A model generated the notes under the pieces. That model was not told the origin of the DNA. It saw only the letters and a list, made by a program, of their open reading frames with translations, and ran no database searches. A DNA stretch of 64,000 nt from an uncultured Eubacteriales bacterium (GTDB lineage Bacteria > Bacillota > Clostridia > Christensenellales > Aristaeellaceae): contig CACWXY010000003.1 in NCBI GenBank assembly GCA_902764915.1, positions 62,001 to 126,000 on the forward strand. The letters run 5' to 3'. Each line of letters begins with the position of its first letter. Position 1 is the first letter of the stretch. Below, in pieces: positions 15,738-25,342 of this stretch. Position numbers and translations under genes: made by a program.

Positions 15738-17984
15738 ATGACACATTCTGCTGATTCCGCAGGCATGCAGCGTCGTCCCCGTCACATGACACTGTTCATG
15801 TCCATTGCCATAACATTTCTGATCATCTGTCTTCTATGGACACTGTCCTCCGGTTTTTCTCTGGAATTTTCCACAAGAACTTACCAGCAGGAGCAGAATC
15901 AGGTCGGACTGGAAAATGCTTCGCATGCAGCAAAGGCCATTCATGGTCGACTGACAGAGTATATCGGCCTTATGGATCTTATTTCTGCAGATGAAAACCT
16001 TCAGGATATTCCGAAATACTATACTGCAGAAAACAATTCCTGGATCTCCAATGCGCTCCGCGTCCGATCTACACTGCTCTCCGCGCAGGCCAATTTCGGC
16101 GATGTCTCGATCCAGAATATGCTGGTCTATTATCCGCAGTCAGCGCTTCTAATTTCCAGTAAAACCCTTTATACCAGGGATGTGCTCTCCTATTTTCTCA
16201 AGACCAACGGCCTGGAAGCTGATTTTCTCGCCCGCCTGCCTTCCCGCCGCTATGGAATCATCGTCTCTGACGATGGCACACTGTGGCTGATACGGGGCAT
16301 CTATCAGAATCAAGAGATTGCATCTTATATTCTCATACAGGCATCTCTTTCACAGCTTCAAAATGCTTACCTGACTGATTCGGATCAGCTTCTGCTTTTT
16401 CGCGGCGAGCAATGTGTCTATCCATCAGATTTCGCATCTTCTCCTGTTATAAATGGGGCATCCGTTCTCAGCATAGAAGGGCAGTCTTATTATGCGGCCA
16501 CGGAAATGCTTGCTTCCATGGATCTTCAGGTGTTTATTCTGCAAAACGCTGCATCGCGCCTTTCCAAGGTACAGCGCTTCCATACAGCAGGCCTTATTAC
16601 GCTTCTTGGCAGTGTGTGTATTATTCTGATCCTGGCACTGGTCTTTACTTACCGTATCTATCATCCCATTCGGAATCTTCTTACCAACGCCATGATTGTT
16701 GAACCAGCACATTCCGTCACCCATGCGTTGGACTCCGTAAGCCATACACTGCAGAAACTCTCCGAAGAAAAGAAGCAATATGCGGACTCCATGCAGGCTG
16801 CCTATCCCTTGATTCAGGGGGAAAAACTGGCTGATATTGTGCGTGCGCCCGCCTCGGAAGCGGATGAACTCTACCTGGCATTTCTCAGCGGCAACGATCT
16901 CCTTGGCTCCGACCATACTGTTTCCGTTACCTGTATCCGCCACGTTTCCTCTTTGAGTTCATCATCCGCCCTGTCTGCTACCCTGCCAGGTCATTATTCC
17001 ATGGCATGCATGCTGCTGGATAACTATCTGAACACCCACCTGCATTTTTCTCTGCTTAAGTATGGAGACGATTATGTGCTGTTAACAGATGGAACCAGAG
17101 AAGAAGATCTGCTTCTTATTCAGCAGGCAGTTGCGGAATATGTAACCTATTTCCGTGACCGTACCACAGAAGAAGTGCTCTGTACACCCACCCGTCTCGC
17201 TGCCACCAGTGATGATCTGCGCGGTATTCTCCTTGATCTTTCTCAGGAAATGGAAAACCTGCGCTTCTATGGCGGCGCCATTCCATCATCGACAAATCGA
17301 TCCGCTCCCCGCAGGCCTTTTCCTACGCTGACACAGCTGCATACTCTGAATCGCCTTCTTGAAAGTGAAAACTACCCAGAGGCACGCAGCAGTGCAGAGC
17401 AGATGCTGGATGCACTCTTTGCCCAGAACCCGGACTATACTTTCTGCATTCACCGCGTTCAGGGATTGATCATGCTCATTCTTGCCGGAATGCACAAACG
17501 AATCGATGGATTCTCATCCGTCGATTATTCCGATCTGGAAGCCAGGATCTGTCAGGCTCCAAACATTGAAGCCCTTCGGGAAGAAATGGAATCCATTCTC
17601 GACACTGTCTTCTCCGAGGATCTCATAACACCGCAGGACAGCGCTTCCCAGATGCATGGCATTCTCGAATACCTGGAAAAGAATTATACCGACCATGATC
17701 TGAGTCTTTCCGCTCTCTCCCAGCAGTTCGCCATGGATGAATCCACGATCTCCCGCATCTTCCGTCAGGAGATGAACATGACATTCCTTGAATGTATACA
17801 GCGTATCCGTCTTCGCAAAGCCAAAGAACTGCTTCCCTCAGAATCTGTTAAGGATACCGCCCGCCATGTCGGCTTCTGGGATGCTCAGGCATTGATTCGT
17901 GTCTTCAAGAAGTATGAAGGTATTACACCGGGGCAGTTCAAGGATGCATGCAAAGGCTCTCAGCGGACAGAAAACGAGACATAA
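15738..17984 (+). CDS. Membrane-anchored AraC-family regulator with extracellular sensor
   Basis: 748 residues in three parts. Two membrane segments (about 17-40 and 283-305) bracket an extracytoplasmic domain of about 240 residues, probably a Cache-like ligand sensor. A cytosolic linker follows, and the last 100 residues are a double helix-turn-helix of AraC type (LSLSALSQQFAMDESTISRIF, then VKDTARHVGFWDAQALIRVFKKYEGITPGQFK). This is the architecture of Clostridia/Bacillus regulators that sense an outside ligand and activate the adjacent transporter operon without phosphorylation. It is divergent from the dpp-like operon with 259 bases between, so control of that operon is likely. The start has AAGGAGG behind a strong promoter. 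Confidence 0.9.
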   Translation: MTHSADSAGMQRRPRHMTLFMSIAITFLIICLLWTLSSGFSLEFSTRTYQQEQNQVGLENASHAAKAIHGRLTEYIGLMDLISADENLQDIPKYYTAENNSWISNALRVRSTLLSAQANFGDVSIQNMLVYYPQSALLISSKTLYTRDVLSYFLKTNGLEADFLARLPSRRYGIIVSDDGTLWLIRGIYQNQEIASYILIQASLSQLQNAYLTDSDQLLLFRGEQCVYPSDFASSPVINGASVLSIEGQSYYAATEMLASMDLQVFILQNAASRLSKVQRFHTAGLITLLGSVCIILILALVFTYRIYHPIRNLLTNAMIVEPAHSVTHALDSVSHTLQKLSEEKKQYADSMQAAYPLIQGEKLADIVRAPASEADELYLAFLSGNDLLGSDHTVSVTCIRHVSSLSSSSALSATLPGHYSMACMLLDNYLNTHLHFSLLKYGDDYVLLTDGTREEDLLLIQQAVAEYVTYFRDRTTEEVLCTPTRLAATSDDLRGILLDLSQEMENLRFYGGAIPSSTNRSAPRRPFPTLTQLHTLNRLLESENYPEARSSAEQMLDALFAQNPDYTFCIHRVQGLIMLILAGMHKRIDGFSSVDYSDLEARICQAPNIEALREEMESILDTVFSEDLITPQDSASQMHGILEYLEKNYTDHDLSLSALSQQFAMDESTISRIFRQEMNMTFLECIQRIRLRKAKELLPSESVKDTARHVGFWDAQALIRVFKKYEGITPGQFKDACKGSQRTENET

Positions 17985-18472
17985 CTGGTCATGCCATAAA
18001 AAATCACCAGGCATCGTAAACACAGTCCAATCCATTATTCTGACAGCCGAAAAAAAAGCGCCTCTCATCGGCGCCATGTAAATACATCTGATGCGGTTTG
18101 CTATTCATCCTTCAAAGCAGATATCAATGTCATCCGACATTTGTTTCCGCTTTGAAAGATTTGCAGACCTTTCCTGTATTCTTTTTGAATGTTCGGCTTC
18201 ATCCCTGCAAAAAAAGCAAGACACTCATCATCAGCAGGGCAGACATAGATGCAAGGATTTTTCAGATAATCGGCAAATGCACAAACGCTTCTGGAATACG
18301 AATATCCGTCCTTTCATCTCAGCACTTCTCAGCACTTCGTGCTGACAGACTGCATCCGCCATTCGTTCTTTCATTCCCACTTCCTTGCATTATTCACGTG
18401 CTCTTCATAAAATATTCGCCACTTACATGCAATTATTTGCTCATTTCAGGCTTTCACTTCCACTTTTATCGA
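17985..18472. other. Intergenic region with hairpins, no gene seen
   Basis: These 488 bases lie between two convergent genes. They hold a minus-strand terminator (18050-18075) and a perfect small hairpin TCAGCAC-TTC-GTGCTGA (18329-18345) whose left arm is preceded by a direct repeat of CTCAGCACTT. No frame with a ribosome binding site was recognised. Confidence 0.5.
18050..18075 (-). terminator. Rho-independent terminator
   Basis: GGCGCC...GGCGC forms a short GC stem and is followed on the minus strand by eight Ts. It lies about 400 bases beyond the PstS-like gene, so it would give that transcript a long 3' tail. Confidence 0.6.
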
Positions 18473-19534
18473 CTATTTCTGTAATTTGCGAAGTGGTACA
18501 TATCCTGCCTGCTGCACACAGGCCTGACCCTCGTCAGAAGTCATCCACTCCACAAACCGAGATGCAATCTCGTTTCCTTTTTCATACACTGCATAATAAT
18601 AGACGGTATAGGGATAGCTTTCATTCTGAAGATTTTCCTCTGTTGGTGCGATACCATCCACAGAGAGAATCTTCAACTGTCCTTCCCTGTAAAGGCTGTT
18701 TACATAATACAGGTAAGAATAGCCGATAGCATTGAGACTATTGTCATAATTGCCAATCTGCTCTATCAGATCACTCATTCCATCGGAGATATAGTTAGGA
18801 TCCGCAACAAGCTGATAGCCGTCCATGACCATCTCTTCCATAGCTGTCTGGCTTCCGGACCCATGCGGCCGCTGATAGGCCGCAATGAGCAGATCCTCCG
18901 CCCCGCCGACCTGGCTCCATGCACGAATATAGCCGGTATAGATGCCGCGGATTTCCTCTTTCGTCAAGGTTTCCACCGGATTATTGTCATTGACAAGAAA
19001 GACGAAGGCATCATAGCAGACAGGGACCATGACAAGTTCAACCCCCGCCTCCTGCGCTTCCTGACGCTCATCGGCATTCGGTCCGGTCCCCAGAACCAGA
19101 TCCACAGGATGTGTATCATCCATCATAACGCCCTGCGATATGATGGTTACCATGGGATTCGGTTTTTTATGAAACAGCCGGTCATAGGCATACGGCGTGG
19201 TTGAAAAGTTCACAAAGCCATTCAGGTCTTCCTCCTTCAAGTCCAGCCACTGACGTGCCATTTCCATCGCCAGAGGCACACAGACTGTTGACCCGTCTAT
19301 GGACGGATAAGTTCCCCATTCAGAAATATACAGTCCCTCCGTGCCCTCCAGTGGATGCATCCCGCCCATCTGAAATGCACCTGTATTCTCAACCATACGC
19401 TGCCACTGGGCTCCGCGTTCCAATGACTGATTGATCTGGCTCCAGGATGACCCGGCTTCGGCCAGAATCGTCAGCGGTATAAAAACAAGCAAAACAGCCA
19501 CCCATACCGAAATACGGCTTCGTATCCTTTTCAT
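18473..19534 (-). CDS. PstS-like phosphate-type solute-binding protein
   Basis: 353 residues with a signal peptide (core VWVAVLLVFIPLTILAEA) and no lipobox. YPSIDGSTVCVPLAMEMA is the PstS anion-binding loop (D-G-S-T), followed by VNFSTTPYAYDRL and by HGSGSQTAMEEM, the second binding loop of PBP-like family 2 proteins. It should bind phosphate or a similar oxyanion, yet no pstC, pstA or pstB genes accompany it. Instead it lies 15 bases after the LRR_5 protein gene, in the wake of a hybrid histidine kinase gene, so a sensing or scavenging role outside a transporter is possible. GGGAGG nine bases upstream supports the start. Confidence 0.8.
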   Translation of the reverse strand: MKRIRSRISVWVAVLLVFIPLTILAEAGSSWSQINQSLERGAQWQRMVENTGAFQMGGMHPLEGTEGLYISEWGTYPSIDGSTVCVPLAMEMARQWLDLKEEDLNGFVNFSTTPYAYDRLFHKKPNPMVTIISQGVMMDDTHPVDLVLGTGPNADERQEAQEAGVELVMVPVCYDAFVFLVNDNNPVETLTKEEIRGIYTGYIRAWSQVGGAEDLLIAAYQRPHGSGSQTAMEEMVMDGYQLVADPNYISDGMSDLIEQIGNYDNSLNAIGYSYLYYVNSLYREGQLKILSVDGIAPTEENLQNESYPYTVYYYAVYEKGNEIASRFVEWMTSDEGQACVQQAGYVPLRKLQK

Positions 19535-19549
19535 CAGTTCTGTCCTCCC

Positions 19550-21652
19550 TTACCTTGGAAGTTCTTCCACATTCACAATATGATCCTCGGTTATCCAGCC
19601 GGCACTCCCGGCTATGCGTATCCTGGCCCAGCCATTTTCGGCCTCCAGAATTTCCGCCTGATCCCCCTGGTATGTCCATGCGGCAATCGTCCCGCCGGGT
19701 GCATCATAAAGGTAAATCGGTGCAAGCGGTTCGTCGGCTCTCAGAAAAGCAAACTGACGTATATCCCCGGTGCTGACTCGAAATACGCGCACATCGTCCA
19801 CCGGCAGTTCCAGATCTTTGTAGCTCCATTCTGTTCCATTCTCTTCTTCTTTCCAGAATTCCGCCGTCATGGACGCTTCATTAAAAAAGCTGTCCCAGAA
19901 ATCCGTCAGTCCCTTTTCTCGAAGCATATCCCATCCAGTTTCTTCAGGCAGCACTTCAGCGACTTCAAAGAATACCTCCTCGCAAATCGGATGAAGGCAG
20001 TCGAGCGATACCCATTTTCCTATTTTCCTTATCAGCGCCCGATTGTTTTTCACTTCAGAAACTATGACACGCTTACCGGACACCAATGTTTCTTCAGCAT
20101 TCACTGCATCCAGGGAAGCATAGACCGGAACCGGCTCCCTGCCATTGTCCCCGCTCAGCCACGCCTCATATGCCACGTCCGTTACAGGAATAGCATGGAA
20201 GTTCTCGTACGTCCTCTCCGTTTCCCCATTATCACCGGTATAATAGAGAAAGTCTGGCTGAACCACTTCATCACTGATGACCGCATGCAGCCCTGGCGGA
20301 AGCGAAAGACGCTCCAGGCTCACACAGTACATGAAAGCACTCGGAGCCAGCTCGGTCACGGTCAGAGGCACCGTCAGACTGTGCAATCGTCCGCACCCGG
20401 CAAAAGCGCCCGCTTCTATCCGCCGAAGTCCGATAGGCAGAGATATTGTCTGAAGGGGCAATCCCATATCATTGTCTTCAAAAGCATAAGCATGAATGAC
20501 TTCCACCCCGGAAGGCACATCATAGTGCCCCTGTTTCCTGCCGTTGGGATACACCAGAAGCGTCGTCCCATCCCTTGACAGGAGCACACCGTCTACACTC
20601 TTATACCATGGGTTTCCTTCCTCGACATCCCATGCATCCACACGCAAATGGTAACTCTTGGGCACCATGTCAAACTGACAGTCCCTGCCAACGATCATCC
20701 GCCTGACAGTCACCCCATACAAGGCAAGGCTGCTGACATAGGAAATATGACCCGTTAAATAGAGGTCGTCCAGCGACAGATTGCACAGGGCCTCATTCCC
20801 CAGTTTCTTCAGGCTGGAAGGAAGGATCACATGTCTGATTTTTTCAGAATCAACATCCTCCAGATAAATCCCCGTAGTCCAGAGTTCTCCTTTTTCTATC
20901 TCCGGCCTTGGCTTCTCCTCCTCTATGGCTTCATCGGCATCATCGTATTCTTCATCATCTGTTTCACTGTCATAGTCAAAACTGGTCCCAAGACAGGTGA
21001 CTCCCTCTGCAACGAGCAGCCTGTCGCCCTCGATACAGTATACAGAAAGCGGTTCCAGAGCTTCATACTCTGTAAATCCCCAGGCGGTTCTCCCGTCTAT
21101 CTCTGTCTCCACATACGCCCAGTTTTTCTCTGCATTCGGAAGATACATCATGGCGATCACTGTCTCGCCCTCTTCCAATATCCGAAGCGTTCTCCCGGAA
21201 GCCAGCGGCGCGTCGGTCAACACACTGCTGCGTACCATCCGGAAAGGTTCCCGGGCGAAATAATCGGAAAGGCATTCGGGCGTCTCTTCCATGTTTTCAG
21301 GCATGGTTATCCATCCGAAACATTGTGATGCATCATCCGCCGTATAGGATACAAGAAGCCATCCGTATCCCTGAGATGCTCCCCACACCTGAAACGGTAC
21401 TGCCGCGCGCAGCGCCGCTTCGCCGTACGCTCCCTGATATGCATCCGAAAATGGTGCACTGAAAACAGGGAGTGCTTCGGTCGTTTCGGGACCCTGCCAG
21501 TCCATGTCCCATGGTTTCGCGCAGGAAAGCAGGTTATTCAGCGATGCCTGCGCCGTATCGGCAAGAAACAGGGTACATGCCATCCATATGCCAGCACACA
21601 TCCAGAGGATAGCTTTCCAGTGGAGGATCTCTTCCATTCGAAATGTACGCAT
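19550..21652 (-). CDS. Secreted leucine-rich repeat (LRR_5/BspA-type) protein with SH3-like ends
   Basis: 700 residues with an N-terminal signal or anchor (about residues 12-35). Residues about 60-220 contain SH3b-like stretches (GYGWLLVSYT, CFGWITM, NWAYVETEIDGRTAWGF). A very acidic linker (DDEEYDDADEAIEEEK) follows, then LRR_5 repeats with the pattern RHVILPSSLKKLGNEAL, LQTISLPIGLRRIEAGAFAGC and LHSLTVPLTVTELAPSAF. The C-terminus has another SH3-like unit ending WARIRIAGSAGWITEDHIV. Such proteins are surface adhesins or matrix-binding proteins of gut and oral bacteria. The ATG at 21652 has AAAGGA nine bases upstream and is preferred over earlier in-frame ATGs that lack spacing. It is linked to the PstS-like gene. 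Confidence 0.8.
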   Translation of the reverse strand: MRTFRMEEILHWKAILWMCAGIWMACTLFLADTAQASLNNLLSCAKPWDMDWQGPETTEALPVFSAPFSDAYQGAYGEAALRAAVPFQVWGASQGYGWLLVSYTADDASQCFGWITMPENMEETPECLSDYFAREPFRMVRSSVLTDAPLASGRTLRILEEGETVIAMMYLPNAEKNWAYVETEIDGRTAWGFTEYEALEPLSVYCIEGDRLLVAEGVTCLGTSFDYDSETDDEEYDDADEAIEEEKPRPEIEKGELWTTGIYLEDVDSEKIRHVILPSSLKKLGNEALCNLSLDDLYLTGHISYVSSLALYGVTVRRMIVGRDCQFDMVPKSYHLRVDAWDVEEGNPWYKSVDGVLLSRDGTTLLVYPNGRKQGHYDVPSGVEVIHAYAFEDNDMGLPLQTISLPIGLRRIEAGAFAGCGRLHSLTVPLTVTELAPSAFMYCVSLERLSLPPGLHAVISDEVVQPDFLYYTGDNGETERTYENFHAIPVTDVAYEAWLSGDNGREPVPVYASLDAVNAEETLVSGKRVIVSEVKNNRALIRKIGKWVSLDCLHPICEEVFFEVAEVLPEETGWDMLREKGLTDFWDSFFNEASMTAEFWKEEENGTEWSYKDLELPVDDVRVFRVSTGDIRQFAFLRADEPLAPIYLYDAPGGTIAAWTYQGDQAEILEAENGWARIRIAGSAGWITEDHIVNVEELPR

Positions 21653-21694
21653 CGGATCGCTTCCTTTCTCCATTCCTTCCTGCATGACCATCCT

Positions 21695-24600
21695 TTACGG
21701 TTGTATCAGTGACTCCAGCGTTTCGAACAGAGCCTCCGGCTCCACAGGCTTACTCAAATGCGCATTCAGCCCTGCCTGCATGCTGCGCTGCACATCCTCA
21801 TCAAATGCATTGGCTGTCAGCGCAATAATCGGGATCCGACCTGCATCTTCCCGATTCATTGCACGAATCATCTTCGTGGCTTCCAGTCCGTCCATAACCG
21901 GCATGCGCATATCCATCAGAATGCCGTCGTAGTACCCGGATGCATGCGAAGCAAACATATCCACGGCTATCTGTCCATTTTCTGCATGCTCTACCTTCAT
22001 CTCCCGCATGGCCAGCAGCATCTTCATGATTTCCGCATTCACTGCGATATCTTCTGCCAGGAGAATCCTGCGGCCTTTGAGATCAGCCGTTTTCTGTTCC
22101 AGTCTGGCATTCTTCCGTTTGAATGCTTCACGGAATTCCTCGAGAACATTCCCCGCAAACAGTGGCTTGGACACAAATGTATCCACCCCTGCCTGCATGG
22201 CTTGCTCTGCGATGTCTTCCCAGCTGTATGATGTCAGAATCACGATCGGCGTCTCAAACCCGACAGCCTGTCGAATCTGTCGCGTTGTCTCCACTCCATC
22301 CATATCCGGCATCTTCCAGTCCACAAGGATCAGATGATAGGGCTCGCGCCGAGCGTAACGCAGTTTCACCTTTTCCACGCCTTCCCACCCTGAAAGTGCC
22401 TTCTCACAGGAAATGCCCAGCTGTCCAAGAATAATCTGCGCATGCTCACAGGCAATAGGATCGTCATCAATCACCAGCACGCACAGATCATGGGGATGCG
22501 GCATGCGATCCTCTTTCATCGTAGCCTTGCGTTCCGAATCCGTCAGCGTAACGGTTACGGTAAAAGTCGTGCCCTTTCCCTTCTCACTGACTACCGCAAT
22601 ATTGCCATTCATCATCTCCACAATGTTCTTGGTAATAGGCATTCCCAGCCCAGTACTTCCATACTTGCTGGTTGCAGAGGAGTCTTCCTGAGAGAAAGCA
22701 TCAAAAATCTTGGGCAGATATTCCGCGCTCATTCCAATGCCAGTATCAGACATGGTAAAGCGAAGGGTCGATTGTCCGTCAAAGCGCGCCGTCTCCTCAA
22801 CGGTAAAAAAGACGCTCCCACCTGCTGGCGTAAACTTGACCGCATTGCCCAGGATATTGATCATCACCTGGCGCAGCTTCATGTCGTCCCCAATATAATA
22901 GTCTGCCACCTGGCCAATGATGCGGCAGTCATACTGCAGGCCTTTGTCACGGCATTGCCCGCTGATAATTGTATTCACCTGTTCCAAGGCTTTGCTGAAG
23001 GAGAATTCCTCACTCTTGATGACCATACGGCCCGATTCAATGCGGGACATGTCGAGTATATCATTGATAATCCCCAGGAGATGATGTGCAGAGGATCCGA
23101 TCTTTTCCAGGTGCTCCCGGGTGCTGTCTGAGATTGTCTGATCTGCCAGTGCAATATTGTTCAGTCCGATAATCGCATTCATGGGAGTGCGAATCTCGTG
23201 GCTCATATTGGACAGGAAAGCAGTCTTGGCCTTATTGGCATCCTCTGCCGCGGCCAGCGCATCCTGTAGCGCATGATTTCGCGCCAAAGTGTCCCGCATT
23301 TCCGCATCAATGACTGTAAATCCGACACCCACGGCATGCACAATATGATCATCCCGGCTGTTCGGATGACGTACCCCGGCCATACGCAGCATCTCATAGT
23401 ATTCTTTGCCGTCACGTCGCACAAGGTAGCGATAGGCCATGATGCTCTCCGAAGCCAGGACATGGCGGATATTGTCTGCATCGATAAAATGCAGGAAGCC
23501 TTCACGGAATGCTTCATCTACAAAGGAATTTCCATACTCGCTGAAACGTCTGGAGAAGGAAAAGTGCACGCCTTCCGGTGTCTGGTTCGGATCAGATTCG
23601 TCTGCGCGATAGCACACTGCATCATCGGTATCGATATCCACATGATAGACGCTCCGATAATCCGACGCCATGGCCGTAATCATGCTGTCCAGCTCTTTCT
23701 GATGTGCTTTCTGCTCCAATAGTTGCTCCTGCAGACGCAGTTTTTCCTCCAGCTCCTGCTGTTTGGCGTGACTGGCCGCCTCTGCCTCCTTGATCCGCGT
23801 CATTTCGGTCACATCGACACACATGCCCAGAAGACACGGATGGCCTTTTCCATCAAAGAACTTCAGTTTTGTCGTCTGCAGGTTTCGTATCAACTGCCCG
23901 GATGCATCCGGCACATCTTCAAAAAACACATAGGCCCGGTCCATCGCCATGGCTTTCTGATCATCCTCCGCAAAGTGTGCGGCTGTCGCTTCATCGAATA
24001 TGTCAAAATCCGTAAGCCCGACCACTTCATCCGGTGAGGCTTTCCCAGCATACTCGGCAAAAGCCTGATTACAGGCCAGATAGACACCGGTGCCTGCGTC
24101 TTTGGAAAAGCTCATGGCAGGCATATTGGTCAGAAGAGAAGACACAGCCCCCATAAGCTCTGCGAGTTTCGCAGCGGACTGGACTTCGGCAATCAGACGC
24201 TTATTCTCCTCCTCAGCGCGTCGGGCATCCTCCAGTGCTTTCCGCATGGCACGCCCCTGCCGCACCTCTTCATCCACATCCTTAAAGCCCATCATCACAC
24301 CGATCTTCCCACCCGGCATGCACACTTTGCCAAAATCGATTCGATAGTGTCGCGGTCCGCTTTCCAGGGAGCGCATAAAATTGACAGAGAACTGATCACG
24401 CATGTTCAACTGATGCATGATATGGGAAAGAGAAATCTCCTTCTGCATCCGGTCCTGATCTTCCTCAGCCACCATGGTGTCCACATACTGGGTCTTGATA
24501 TCCGTATACCGCTCATGGCTGAGCGCATTTGCAATAGCTGTCGCATGAGAAGCATCCCCGTCGGAATAATACAGCGAGCATTTTTCGGAAACCACATCGT

Positions 24601-25090
24601 TGATGAGCCACACCGTATTGTATACCTTGGTGAGAGTGGCAATCACCGCATCCCGAACCGCGGAATCCATTTCCCGCCGCATATGCTTTTCCGTGATATC
24701 AGAGATAAAGACCGTGTAGATTCCGCCATATTCCTCGGTGTTGGCATAATGCCCGTAGTCATCCACCCAGCAGACGGACCCATCTTTGCGCATAATGCGG
24801 TATTCCGCATAATCCATCTGATCAGCGCTGCTTTGAATCTGCTGAACAATCGAGGCGGATATTCTTTCATAGTCTTCCGGATAGACCATGCCTCGGAACG
24901 TAAAGCCAGTAAGCCTGCGGAAATCAGCCATGTCTTCGCATCCATAGATACGCAGCACCGCACGATTGGCATAGAGCAGTTCCTCCTCGCCATCCGCCCG
25001 ATAGATAAAAAAGCCGCCTGGCATGTGATCCCCGATCTCTTCAACCATTGAAAGCGTCTGGTCATTGAGTGCAAATATCTTCTCCGTCAT
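21695..25090 (-). CDS. Soluble hybrid histidine kinase with PAS sensors and two receiver domains
   Basis: 1131 residues without membrane segments. PAS domains fill the first 600 residues (for example FFIYRADGEEELLYANRAVLRIYG, with PAC-type YRIMRKDGSVCWVDDYGHY), with a coiled coil near 440-480. HisKA follows, with FLSNMSHEIRTPMNAI and phospho-acceptor His631, then the ATPase with N-box ILGNAVKFTPAGG, DTGIGM and GSTGLGM. Two receiver domains end the protein, with Asp924 (LVDWKMPDMDG) and Asp1060 (LMDMRMPVMDG). It is a phosphorelay protein of the BarA type; no Hpt protein or output regulator is next to it. It is 42 bases upstream of the LRR gene and on the same strand, so co-transcription is plausible. 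GGGAGGG fixes the start. Confidence 0.93.
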   Translation of the reverse strand: MTEKIFALNDQTLSMVEEIGDHMPGGFFIYRADGEEELLYANRAVLRIYGCEDMADFRRLTGFTFRGMVYPEDYERISASIVQQIQSSADQMDYAEYRIMRKDGSVCWVDDYGHYANTEEYGGIYTVFISDITEKHMRREMDSAVRDAVIATLTKVYNTVWLINDVVSEKCSLYYSDGDASHATAIANALSHERYTDIKTQYVDTMVAEEDQDRMQKEISLSHIMHQLNMRDQFSVNFMRSLESGPRHYRIDFGKVCMPGGKIGVMMGFKDVDEEVRQGRAMRKALEDARRAEEENKRLIAEVQSAAKLAELMGAVSSLLTNMPAMSFSKDAGTGVYLACNQAFAEYAGKASPDEVVGLTDFDIFDEATAAHFAEDDQKAMAMDRAYVFFEDVPDASGQLIRNLQTTKLKFFDGKGHPCLLGMCVDVTEMTRIKEAEAASHAKQQELEEKLRLQEQLLEQKAHQKELDSMITAMASDYRSVYHVDIDTDDAVCYRADESDPNQTPEGVHFSFSRRFSEYGNSFVDEAFREGFLHFIDADNIRHVLASESIMAYRYLVRRDGKEYYEMLRMAGVRHPNSRDDHIVHAVGVGFTVIDAEMRDTLARNHALQDALAAAEDANKAKTAFLSNMSHEIRTPMNAIIGLNNIALADQTISDSTREHLEKIGSSAHHLLGIINDILDMSRIESGRMVIKSEEFSFSKALEQVNTIISGQCRDKGLQYDCRIIGQVADYYIGDDMKLRQVMINILGNAVKFTPAGGSVFFTVEETARFDGQSTLRFTMSDTGIGMSAEYLPKIFDAFSQEDSSATSKYGSTGLGMPITKNIVEMMNGNIAVVSEKGKGTTFTVTVTLTDSERKATMKEDRMPHPHDLCVLVIDDDPIACEHAQIILGQLGISCEKALSGWEGVEKVKLRYARREPYHLILVDWKMPDMDGVETTRQIRQAVGFETPIVILTSYSWEDIAEQAMQAGVDTFVSKPLFAGNVLEEFREAFKRKNARLEQKTADLKGRRILLAEDIAVNAEIMKMLLAMREMKVEHAENGQIAVDMFASHASGYYDGILMDMRMPVMDGLEATKMIRAMNREDAGRIPIIALTANAFDEDVQRSMQAGLNAHLSKPVEPEALFETLESLIQP

Positions 25091-25227
25091 CGATGACAGC
25101 CCTCCCGCTTAGTCGCTACAGAAGAACATCCTCATTTGTGCGTACAGAAAGCGATTCTCCGAAACAGGCTTTTCTGCCCTCCGGATCATTCCTGCTTCAA
25201 CGATATTCGTACGCGCCTGTCCTCTGT

Positions 25228-25256
25228 ATTATAGCAGGACTTGGCTCTTGAGAAAA
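25228..25256 (-). promoter_or_regulatory. Candidate promoter of the hybrid kinase gene
   Basis: On the minus strand a perfect extended -10 box TGC-TATAAT (hexamer 25228-25233) lies 138 bases upstream of the kinase start. The matching -35 position reads TTTTCT, which is weak, so the extended -10 would have to carry the promoter. Confidence 0.45.
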
Positions 25257-25342
25257 ACCGACGCCATTAGGCCGGTATACTCTCTTCACACCATCTGACA
25301 GACATCCGCTTCTGATGCGCGGCACATCCCATGCTGATCGGC

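Noticed and set aside
18329..18345. TCAGCAC-TTC-GTGCTGA hairpin with neighbouring direct repeat as a possible mobile or CRISPR-like repeat
   Set aside because: Only two short copies exist and no regular spacing, cas gene or transposase is present.
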